The notes under the pieces were generated by a model. The model was not told the DNA's origin. It made no database searches and saw nothing but the letters and a program-made list of their open reading frames with translations. Of a stretch of 64,000 nt of DNA, positions 1 to 9,043 are shown piece after piece. A program made the translations under genes and the position numbers. The stretch is from assembly GCA_035048495.1 (NCBI GenBank), contig CM068541.1:11043929-11107928 (forward strand). Reading direction: 5' to 3'. Source of the stretch: Euptelea pleiosperma. Taxonomy: Eukaryota > Streptophyta > Magnoliopsida > Ranunculales > Eupteleaceae. Within the stretch, counting starts at the first letter, position 1, and each line of letters starts with the position of its first letter.

Positions 1-433
1 ACAATGGAAAAAACAGTATATGTCTAGATAATAAACCATTTTAATGCTTATTTAGGCTAAACATTTGTTATCTAGCATTAATACATGTTTTGATTTGTTT
101 TCTAGCATTAATGTGTGTTTAAAAGACACATATACAATGAAATAGTATTCTAACTCGGTTTTAGTCCATAAATTAGGCTTTTGGCACGAGACGATACATT
201 CCCCTATGTACTATCTCAGTACCTATCGGAACGAGACGCCTTAGCTAAGACGGATGAGAGAGGAGAGAGACGAGAGAGAGTATACTCTCTGTGCAAAACT
301 GAGAAAGAAAGAGGTAGATTTGGAGATGTTTAAATTAAAAAGATAGCATGAGATAATTTTCCAAATATTTGCTTATAAACCATTATGTTAAATGGATTTT
401 AAAGTCTAGAATACACCTCTGTGACTTGGTTTT
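1..433. other. non-coding flank left of the Copia element, probably intron of the CofD-like gene
   Basis: No coding potential is seen. The stretch holds an AG-rich tract near 260-315. It ends with the GTTTT target duplication (429-433) of the Copia element that follows. If the CofD-like gene at 9044-12971 is intact, this DNA lies in its third intron, because the exons after 9044 are not found between here and there. Confidence 0.5.
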
Positions 434-666
434 AGTTGAAATAGTTTCTAGGGTTAGGGTTAGGGTTAGGGTTCCAAAGGCAAGGCTAGAGAAGAAGAAA
501 AGAGAGTAGAGAGGGAAAGGATGTCATGCTTAGGTCACATGACTCCATAATTCTTAGTTATATGAAAACCATCCTACATGGACAAGTATACCCCTCATAC
601 TGAGAGGTATTCACAGAACTACCATTTACATGTAAAAAAAATACGTAGTAAAATACATATATAACA
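434..666 (-). repeat. 3' LTR of Copia element A
   Basis: This 233-bp sequence is repeated at 8201-8428. On the minus strand it begins TGTTAT and ends TTTCAACT. The boundary was set by the exact GTTTT duplication outside both LTRs. A short run of GGGTTA units (about 449-472) looks telomere-like but is part of the LTR; the other LTR carries a shorter version. Confidence 0.9.
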
Positions 667-677
667 CTCCCCCTCAA
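667..677 (-). promoter_or_regulatory. polypurine tract of Copia element A
   Basis: On the minus strand this reads TTGAGGGGGAG, directly upstream of the 3' LTR. This is the usual Copia plus-strand primer. Element B has the same tract at 4288-4297. Confidence 0.85.
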
Positions 678-679
678 GT

Positions 680-1071
680 TGGTACGTAGATATCTCTTAT
701 GCCCAACTTGCTAAGACACCTGTGAAGTTGCCAACTAGGGACTCCCTTAGTAAATACATCGGCAACTTGCTCATCTGTCTACACGAAAGGAGTGTATGCC
801 TCCCCAAAAACAATCTTCTACCTGATGAAGTGGCGATCAACTTCAATATGGCCCGATCATGTTGACCAGGATTGTGAGCAATACTAATAGCAACTTTGTT
901 GTCACAATACAAACTGACCGAACCTGAGACAGAGAATCCTAGTTCAGCCACTAGGATTTTCAACCACTACATTTCACACACACTATGGGTCATTGCCCTG
1001 AATTCTGCCTCTGCACTGGATCTGACAACCAAGGTTGTTTCTTGCTCCTCCAAGTAACCAAATTGCCCCCA
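680..1071 (-). pseudogene. RNase H tail of Copia element A
   Basis: The minus-strand translation shows RNase H segments such as LYCDNKVAISIAHNPGQHDRA and, upstream, a VARSSAEAEFRAMTH-like stretch broken by frameshifts. The corresponding part of element B is at 3880-4250 on the plus strand. At about 1072 the sequence switches to plus-strand gag of element B, so this end is cut off from the rest of its own pol. Confidence 0.8.
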
Positions 1072-3191
1072 ACAAAGGTGCAATAGCCTCAACGCTTCCA
1101 GAAGCCGAAGTCTGCTCCTTCTTCACCCAACCAACAGTATGCTCCTTCCACTACTGGGAAGCCCTCCAAGGAGAGGCCCAAGTGTGACCATTGTGGCAAG
1201 TTGGGGCATGTGCGGGACAAGTGATGGGTTTTATATGGCTAGCTTCCACGCTTTAGTCTACCTGGATTCTCTGGAGCTTGTTTTGCGAGTATGGATACTC
1301 TTGGGCCATCTGCTGGGCAGCCTTTTCAGGGTTCTGCTTCCGCTCCTACAACCTCACCTGCTCTAGTCTCTACATCAAAGATTGAGACTCTTCAACGCTT
1401 GCTCGCCCAGTTGGATGGTTCTTCTGCCACATCCTCCACCTCCTTCGCGCAGTCAGGTACCACTAGTACTGCTCATCATGTGTCTACTCCTTCACCCAGT
1501 CCCACCTGGATCATTGATTCAAGTGCCTCGGAGCACATGACGGGTATGCCCTCTTTGTTTTCTACTTACTCTATTTGTTATGGTAAAGATAAAGTCAAAG
1601 TTGCTGATGGGACTTTATCTTCAGTATCAAGAAGGTAACTGTCATTCTCTCTTCCCAAATCCCTTCGTCCTCTGTTTTACATGTTTCCAAATTTACTTCC
1701 AATTTTTATCTGTTAGTTCATTAACTCAAAAATTGAACTACAGTGTCATTGTCTTCCCTTCGACTTGTGTCTTTCAGGACCTGGAGACAAGGAGGACGAT
1801 TGGCACTGGACGTGAGGCTGATGGCATCTATCTTCGGGGATGGACTACCTTCTGAGCCCGCAGCATTGCAGTCGCATAGTAGTAGTCGTAGGAGTGTCCA
1901 GTCAGTCTTGTGTTGGCAAGCTCATCTGGGGCATGTTTCCTTTCAATACTTGAAGATATTATTTCCTGCTTTATTTCTTTCTTTCTTTATCGGAACTGCA
2001 TTGTGAAACCTGCGAGTTGTCTAAACATTGTAGAACAAATTATCCTTCCAGAGGTAATAGATGTTCTGTTCCTTTTGATATTGTGCACTCTGATGTTTGG
2101 GGTCCCGCCCCTATTATTTCTATATTTGGATTTTGATATTTTGTTACCTTTGTCGATGATTACACTCGTTGTACTTGGGTTTATCTTATGAAGACCAAAG
2201 CTGAAGTTCATTCCATCTTTAAGGGTTTTCATAGGATGATCCAAACTCAGTATAGGTCTCCATTAAGGTCCTTCGTTCTGACTAAGGATGAGAATATATG
2301 TATGGAGGCCTCCAACAATACTTTTTGGACCATGGGATTTGTCATCAAAACTCTTGCAGCTACACACCTCAACAGAATGGTGTAGCTGAAAGGAAGATGT
2401 GCCACCTTTCGGAGATTGCCCGTTCTCTGTTGATCAGCTCCCATATGCCCAAGTCCTATTGGTCAGATGTCATTCTCACTGCGGCCTACTTGACTAACCA
2501 TACCTTCCCTTGTTTTACACCTGAAGTCCCCCTATCAAGTTCTTTCCCGCAACTCTTCCCTATTTACTGTTCCTCATCACATATTTGGGTGTCTGCTATG
2601 TCCATATTTTAGGCCCCCATCGTACTAAACTTGATCCCAAAGCACTTAAATGTGTGTTTATTGGATACTCTTCTTCTCACAAGGGGTATAAGTGCTACCA
2701 TCCCCTGTCTGGAGAAAAAAATTGTGTACATGGATGTCACTTTCCGTGAGGACGTCTCCTTTTTCTCCCCGACCTCTCTTCAGGGGGAGGGAAACAATGA
2801 AGAGATGTTTGGTTCTTCATGGGAAGTTCCTCTTCCAATTGTGTCCCTATCTCCTCTTCCTACCACACTTGAGAGATCTCAGCCTACTCCACCTATTACT
2901 GTGACGGACAGTGTTGGGGGAGCTCAAAGTCCATAGCAAAAGAGGAAAGGATGCAGCTGATTCAGTTCTAGTTGTGCCGTCCTTGGACCCAGGTAATATT
3001 TCTCCTTCTTCCATACCTGTTGTTCCTCCTATTGATACTTGTGCTTCTAACCATCTCCCTATTGCTTTGAGGAAAGGCACTAGGAGCTGTACCACTCGAC
3101 ATCCTGTGAAATATAAGGCAGATGGGTCAGTTGAGAAGTACAAGGCTCGGTTGGTATCCAAGGGGTACACTCAGACTCATGGATAGATTAT

Positions 3192-3908
3192 GTGGAGACC
3201 TCTGCACCAGTGGCAAAAATGAACTCTATAAGGGTTCTATTGTCCTTAGCAGCAAACCAGTCATGGCCATTGCATCAGCTAGATGTCAAGAATGCCTTTC
3301 TGCGTGGTGACTTACATGAAGAAGTGTACATGGATCCTCCACTCGGATTCATCTCACCAGGGGAAAGCGGGACAGTGCGTAGACTGAGAAAGGCTTTCTA
3401 TGGCCTTAAACAGTCCCCAAGAGCCTGGTTTGAGAGATTTGCTTTGGCAGTAAAGAAGTTGGGCTATACTCAGAGCCAGGCGGATCACACTCTTTTTGTC
3501 AAGCATCAAGAAAAGGGCACCACTGCCCTTATTCTCTATGTTGATGACATCATTCTTACAGGAAATGATACAGCAGAGGTAGTCAAACTAAAGGGACAGC
3601 TAGCAGAAGAATTTGAGACCAAAGATCTAAGACTTCTCAAGTATTTTCTAGGTATAGAGGTTGCAAGATCCAGCCAAGGGATCTTCATCTCTCGGAGAAA
3701 AAATGTTCAAGACTTACTAAGAGATTCTGGGAAGCTTTCAAAGACTGGTTGGGAGATTGATTATCTCTCCCTTACCATACCAGATATTGCTTATGCTGTG
3801 AGTGTAATAAGTCAGTACATGCACATACCCAAGGACATTCACCTAGAAGCGGCTCACAGATCTACGTCAGGTTATTGTGCTCTTGTTGGGGGCAATTTGA
3901 TTACCTGA
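3192..3908 (+). pseudogene. Copia reverse transcriptase segment of element B
   Basis: This is the longest open stretch of the element, 238 codons. The RT core is present: LDVKNAFLRGDLHEEVYM (about residues 30-48), YGLKQSPRAWF (about 69-79) and the catalytic YVDD (about 116-119), followed by the LKYFLGIEVARS segment. Then two internal deletions join RT directly to the GKLIYLS-like and STSGYCALVGG connection segments, so about 100 or more residues of the connection/RNase H start are missing. The upstream frame is closed by a TAG at 3184-3186. It is not functional. Confidence 0.85.
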
Positions 3909-4297
3909 CGGAGTAAGAAACAGCATGTGGTTGCTAGATCGAGCGTAGAGGCTGAATTCAGAGCAATAGCACATGGTCTGTGTGAAATGCTATGGTTGAG
4001 AATCCTCGTGGTAGAACTAGGATTCCCGGTCTCAAGATCAGTCAGCTTGTATTGTGACAACAAAGTTGCTATTAGCATCGCTCACAATCCTGTTCAATAT
4101 TATCGGGCCAAGCATATCGAAGTAGATCGACACACTTCATAAGGGAGAAGATCCTCTCTGGAGAGGTGTGCACTCCTTTCATTCAAACAAATTAGCAAGT
4201 TGCCGATATATTTACCAAACGGGTCCCTAGTTGGCAACTTCACCGATGTCTTCGAAGTTGGGCATGCAAGATATATATGCACCAACTTGAGGGGGAG

Positions 4298-4502
4298 TGT
4301 TGTCAGAGACGTATTTTATACGTATTCTACATGTAAAGGGTAGTCTTGTAAATACCTCAGTGAGGGGTATTTTTGTCTTTGTAATGGCCTTCATATAAAT
4401 AATAGTTTTGGAAGTCATGTGAGCTACACATGACATCTCCTTTCTCTTTTCTCTCTCTTCTCTTCTATTTGTGAAACCCTAACCCTAGAAGATCTTTCTA
4501 CT
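4298..4502 (+). repeat. 3' LTR of Copia element B
   Basis: The LTR starts TGTTGTC directly after the purine tract. Its layout matches the LTRs of element A: an ACATGTAAAGGGTAGT block, a TATAAATAA box, a TGACATC block, a CCCTAACCCTAG block and a final CTACT. No partner LTR is left on the 5' side. Confidence 0.8.
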
Positions 4503-4509
4503 GTTTCTT

Positions 4510-5830
4510 GCCTCTTGGCGAGTCCACTAGCTCCCATGTTCAATTCTTGTCCAAGGCACTCATCTCTTCTACCATAGCAGCTCTCCATCTAGGATGCCCC
4601 AACCCTTCTACCACAAAAGAGGGAATAGGAATAGTAGAAACAGATGTGACAAAAGCCTTGTATGAGGGAGATAGCCTCATACGAAACGAAGTTGCTCAAA
4701 GGATGTTGAATAGTACAACTCCTAGTGCCCTTTCTCAAAGCAATAGGAATATGGTCAGGAGCACAAGTATCAATAGAAGAAGGAACAACAGGTATGGAAG
4801 AAGAATATTACCTGGATCCAATGATGGTACAACTGGAACCGGATCAGCTGTAGCATTCCCCCTTCTGTTATAGACTTTAAGCTCCCCCTGAGCTCCAGGA
4901 CCACTATCAGACACAGTAGTAGGTTGAGCAGGCTGAGACCTCTCAAGCACAAGAGGTGGGGATAGAGACACAACAGGAAGAGGGACATCCCATGAAACAT
5001 ACCTCACTTCACTATTGCTCTCCCCCTAAAGAGAGGTCGGGGAGAAAAAATAGACGTCCTCACAGAAGGTGACATGACATCCATGGACACGTACTTCCCA
5101 GACAAGGGGTGGTAGCACCGATACCCCTTGTGAGTGGAAGAGTAGCCAAGGAACACACATTTAAGTGCCTTGAGATCAAGTTTGGCATAATGGGGACCCA
5201 AAATATGTACAAAGCATACACATCCAAAAATCCGAGGAACAGCAAATAGAGAGGAACTAGGGGAAAGAACATGATATGGAGACTTAAAGTTTAACACACG
5301 AGAAGGCAACCGGTTAATCAGGTAGGCCGCAATCAAAATAGCATCAAACCAATAGGACTTGGGGGCATGGGAGCCAATCACAAGAGAACGGGCTACCTCA
5401 GATAGATGGCGCATCTTCCTCTCAGCTACACCATTCTACTGAGGGGTGTAGCTGCAAGTGTTCTAGTAACAAATACCATGGTCCAAAAAATACTATTGGA
5501 GACCTCCGTACATATACTCACCCCCCTGGTCGAATCGAAGGACTTGATGGAAGCACCATACTAGGTCTGGATCATCTTATGAAAAACTTTGAAGATGGAA
5601 TAAACATCATCTTTGGCTTTCATGAGATAGACCCATGTACACCGAGTATGGTCATCAACAAAGGTAACAAAATAACAAAAACCAAGAATAGAAGTAACAA
5701 GGGCAGGTCCCCACACATCAGAGTGCACAATATCAAAAGGAACAATACTTCTCTTACCTCTGGAAGGGTATGTATTGCGACAATGTTTAGAGAGCTCACA
5801 AGTCTCACAGTGCAGTTCAGACATATAAAC
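4510..5830 (-). pseudogene. integrase and RT start of Copia element A
   Basis: On the minus strand 5830-5560 encodes the integrase start: a HxxxC..CxxC-like zinc region (LHCETCELSKH) and the core segment FDIVHSDVWGP...FVTFVDDHTRCTW. The reading continues at 5414-5004 with APKSYWFDAILIAAYLINR and the GYSSTHKGYRCYHP segment. Near 4600-4510 a frame reads AMVEEMSALDKN then TWELVDSPRGK, the usual start of Copia RT. Frameshifts separate the pieces. Confidence 0.8.
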
Positions 5831-5914
5831 ATAAACAAATAAAGCAGGAAATAAAACTCAAGTAATGAAAAGACACATGTCTTAGACGGGCATGCGCTAC
5901 CACTACTACTACTA

Positions 5915-6097
5915 TGGGCTCAAAAGGTCGTCCATCCAGAAGGTATAGGCCATCAGCCTCACGTCCAGTGCCAATCGTCCCCTTTGTCTTGGACTACTAC
6001 TACTACTGTGATTGCAATGATGTGGGCTCAAAAGGTCGTCCATCCAGAAGGTACAAGCCATCAGCCTCACATCTAGTGCCAATCGTCCCCTTTGTCT
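5915..6097 (-). repeat. 75-bp tandem duplication inside element A pol
   Basis: Two 75-bp copies (5915-5989 and 6023-6097) are nearly identical and are separated by a 33-bp spacer rich in TAC triplets. They encode the same segment twice in the pre-integrase region. Element B has one copy of this segment at about 1785-1860, so the duplication arose in A. Confidence 0.8.
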
Positions 6098-6139
6098 CCA
6101 AGTCATGAAAGTCACAAGTCGAAGGGAAGAAGGTCACAG

Positions 6140-7600
6140 TGCAGTTCAATTTCAGATTTGAGCACTAACAGATAAAAGATTTGAAGTAAATTTAGGGACA
6201 TGTAAAATAGAAGACAAAGGGAGTTGGGAAGAAAGAAAGACATTCCCTACCCAAACACGAAAGATAGAGTCCCATCAGCAATCTTGACCTTATCCCTACC
6301 AGAACAAATGGAATACTTGGAAAACAAAGAGGACATACCCGTCATGTGCTCCGAGGCACCTGAATCAATGATCCAAGTGGGACTGGGTGAAGGAGTAAAC
6401 ACATGATGAGCAGTACTAGTGGTACCTGACTAAACAAAGGAGGTAGATGACGTAGCAGAAGAACTATCTAACTGTGCAAGCAAGCGCCGAAGAGTCTGAA
6501 CCTCAGAAACAGAGACATGAGCAGGTGAAGCCATAAAAGTGGACTCAGAGCTCGAACCATGGGGGCCAGGAGTAGTTCCAAAAGTATCCATGCCGGCAGA
6601 ATAAGCACCAGAGAAGCCCGGCTAGACAGAGCGGGGAGGACGTCCATGCAATATCCAGCACTTGTCTCGTACATGCCCGAGACGAACACAATGGTCACAC
6701 TTAGGTCTCTCCCAGGAAGAAGACTTCCCAGAAGGGAAAGGAACATACGACCGGCTCAAAGTTGGAGGTTGAGAGACCCTAGGTTTCTAAAAGCGCTGAA
6801 ACTGCAATCCTGAAGCAGCAAGGGCGGATTGATCAGGGATCTGAGAGGATGTGACAAGAGTTGATATCTCTGGAGGTGGATGAGCCATAGCGCTCTGTCG
6901 ACTTTCCTCACTCTAGACATAGGAATACACCTCCTCGAGAGAAGGCAGATCCACTTGGTGGCTCAAGATCTGTACCCTAGCTAACTCGTACTCAAAACTG
7001 AGCCCTGAAAGGAACTCAAAGATCTGACTATTTTCCACATACTTTTGATAATTGATGATATTAACTGCACTAGTTGGAAGGAAGCGTGATAATAGTCCAA
7101 CTCCTCCCACATGCTCCATAGAGTGGCAAAGTAATTAGAAAGGGACTGCTCTCCCTGATGATGACGGAAGATACTCTATTTCAATTGGAAAGCCCGGCCA
7201 ATGTTCAGTTGCTGAGAGTATGTCTTGCGAACAGTTTCCCAAACCTCATGGGCAATGCGCAAGAACAAGAAACCCCAACTAATATGAGGCTGCCTGGAGT
7301 TGGAGTTGAGGAGCAAGATATAACTGTGAAGTTCTCAGTGTCTCATTCTCATACAAAGGATCCTCAATATTCGTAGGCTTAACAGCACGACCAGTGATGT
7401 GACCCATCTTCCCACGGCTTCCAATAAACATTCTGGCGGCCTGTAACCATTCTAAATAATTATTTCCATCCAATTTCACTGTAGTGATCTTTAATCCAAG
7501 GTTCTCTAAGGCCATGTGATGCACCATAGGCCCTCCGACACTGTTGGAGGTGGCTTCCGCGCTCACCGGGGACTCTACAGGATTCCCTCCGGTAGACATA
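6140..7600 (-). pseudogene. gag and protease region of Copia element A
   Basis: The gag start on the minus strand is at 7599 (MSTGGNPVESPVSAEAT...). It contains the Copia gag landmark LDGNNYLEWLQAARMFI and a GRAVKP segment. Further down, 7119-6913 holds the FLPTSAVNIINYQKYVENSQIFEFLSGL-type segment, the CCHC knuckle CDHCVRLGHVRDKC is at about 6690-6640, and the protease DSGASEHMTGM at about 6370-6335. Frameshifts and stops break it into at least four pieces. Confidence 0.8.
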
Positions 7601-8106
7601 GCTACTCAAACAAAGAACACAACAATCGAAAAGGGGTTGGATACCCACCAAAGCCCTACTGAGACACTCTTGGGGTTTACAACCCAAGATAGGCCCCAAA
7701 CGAACCAACACACAAGTCAATAAGGCACTTGAGAGGGAAAGTCATCTCTCAAAGAAGCTAGGAATGAAGGAGAAGTAGATAAAACCCCACAAAGATCAAA
7801 CACCAGTCATCAAATAGGGTTTGTACCCATGTAGCAGCCAAAAAAGCTAAAAAAAGTCATCAACGATAATTTATGGGTGGAGTTTTCTTCACCGAACATT
7901 CAATAAGTCACGGAAATACGTGAGAATGGTTGCAAGAGGTTGATAACATAGTAGTGGGTCAGATTCAAGCAACAAACCCAGGTAAAAAAACATTACAAGT
8001 CAGACACACTACGAGCTAAAACACCATCAGAAAGGCTTCAAAAAATTCCCTAAAAATCGCAAACTACCAGGTAGGGCAGACCATTGGACCTCAAGAAATG
8101 TGTGGT

Positions 8107-8133
8107 CGTACGGCTGATGACGTCAGCCGTACG
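8107..8133. promoter_or_regulatory. 11-bp perfect inverted repeat around a TGACGTCA core in the Copia A leader
   Basis: The arms 8107-8117 and 8123-8133 (CGTACGGCTGA and TCAGCCGTACG) are exact complements with a 5-nt loop. The centre contains the octamer TGACGTCA (8118-8125), a classic bZIP (CRE/C-box, TGA-factor) core. A second GACGTCAA lies about 20 bp away. The site lies between the primer-binding site and gag. It could be an RNA hairpin, a DNA binding site or both; function is inferred. Confidence 0.5.
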
Positions 8134-8187
8134 ATACTGACGACGTCAACACTCCTCCGTGCAATCCTCTCCGCTGGTGTCTCTAGT

Positions 8188-8200
8188 GGCTCTGATACCA
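8188..8200 (-). promoter_or_regulatory. primer-binding site of Copia element A
   Basis: On the minus strand it reads TGGTATCAGAGCC directly after the 5' LTR. This complements the initiator tRNA-Met internal or 3' region used by many plant Copia elements. Confidence 0.9.
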
Positions 8201-8428
8201 AGTTGAAATAGTTTCTAGGTTTAGGTTTAGGGTTCCAAAGGCAAGGCGAGAGAAGAAGAAAAGAAAGTAGAGAGGGAAAGGATGTCATGCCTAGGTCACA
8301 TGACTCCATGATTCTTATTTATATGAAAACCGTCTTACATGGACAAGTATACCCCTCATACTGAGAGGTATTTACAGAACTACCCTTTACATGTAAAAAA
8401 TACGTAGTAAAATATGTATATGATAACA
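8201..8428 (-). repeat. 5' LTR of Copia element A
   Basis: This is the direct copy of 434-666. On the minus strand it starts TGTTATC and has a TATAAATA box (8316-8323), the probable promoter of the element. The copy at the left LTR has lost this box by one substitution. The GTTTT duplication follows at 8429-8433. Confidence 0.9.
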
Positions 8429-8433
8429 GTTTT

Positions 8434-9043
8434 AAGAGTTTTCTTAGGAAAAAGAACGAGTACATGACTAAGCATTTAAAGTCTCGCCATAACAATAAAG
8501 ATTCGTGTAGGCAATCTTTAGTATTTTGAAGAAGTAATGAGTAACTTGCAGATAAGGTAAAATAATGTTCCTCACCAAAAATATGTATAGCTTTTGGATT
8601 CCACTAATGAAAATCCAATTTACTCCTAAAGTCCAAACTGTTCATCAATCCATACAGTTTGGACGAAAAATAAAAGTGAACCGTGAACGGGAGATTGTAA
8701 AAGCATAACCCAGTAGCTCTAACATGACTAAAACGTCAGAAGTCAATCAAAACAAGAAATGTAATTGATTATTCAGTATATAAAATCAACAAAAAAATTA
8801 TTTGGTAAAGCTTGGACACATTATCCCAGAAGTAATGGAAACAACATATTATCAAAGGAAGAAGAGTAACAGATTGGCTATAGCTCAGACATGGTGTCCT
8901 GCATTAGAGTACCCCCCCACATGTTCTACATTACTCCATCTAAATGGCATATCCAGGTACCATAGGTAACAATGCCAAAAGAACATCAGATATATAGACT
9001 GGGAAAGAAGCACTTATACAATAAAATTAGTTATAGTATGTAC
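8434..9043. other. intron sequence of the CofD-like gene, no gene seen
   Basis: AT-rich DNA directly after the exon 3 donor at 9043-9042 (minus strand). The next conserved coding block of the family was not found here, so the intron appears to continue left through the Copia element. Confidence 0.5.

Larger units (their letters stand above)
1072..4502 (+). mobile_element. Copia LTR retrotransposon (element B), 5'-truncated, nested inside A in opposite orientation
   Basis: Plus-strand relics appear in Copia order: CCHC knuckle (KCDHCGKLGHVRDK, then a stop where C is expected, about 1180-1225), protease (DSSASEHMTGM, about 1515-1545), integrase with PQQNGVAERKM (about 2360-2400), RT with YVDDIILTGND (about 3538-3570), RNase H (about 3925-4130), purine tract (4288-4297) and one LTR (4298-4502). 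The 5' LTR and gag N-terminus are missing. Pieces of pol are also gone: the start of RT near 3110, and two blocks around 3740-3870. The GTTTC after the LTR (4503-4507) would be its target site inside the RT of element A. It belongs to the same family as A but has a clearly diverged LTR. Confidence 0.85.
434..8428 (-). mobile_element. Copia LTR retrotransposon (element A), complete ends, interrupted inside
   Basis: Direct LTRs at 434-666 and 8201-8428 are flanked by the 5-bp duplication GTTTT (429-433 and 8429-8433). Read on the minus strand, a primer-binding site complementary to initiator tRNA-Met abuts the right LTR (8188-8200), and a purine tract abuts the left LTR (667-677). Minus-strand coding relics run gag (about 7600-6900), CCHC knuckle (about 6690-6640), protease with the DSGASEHMTGM motif (about 6400-6330), integrase (about 5840-5000) and the start of RT (about 4870-4510). 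Between about 4503 and 1072 lies a plus-strand relative (element B). The RNase H end of A resumes at about 1070-680. Many stops and frameshifts are present, so the element is dead. The LTRs differ at roughly a dozen sites by eye, so the insertion is not recent. Confidence 0.9.

Noticed and set aside
449..472. Telomere-like GGGTTA repeats
   Set aside because: They are part of the Copia LTR and recur, shortened, in the other LTR; no telomere or interstitial array is indicated.
1987..2244. Minus-strand open frame over the element B integrase
   Set aside because: It is a shadow of the plus-strand integrase frame, which carries the conserved motifs.
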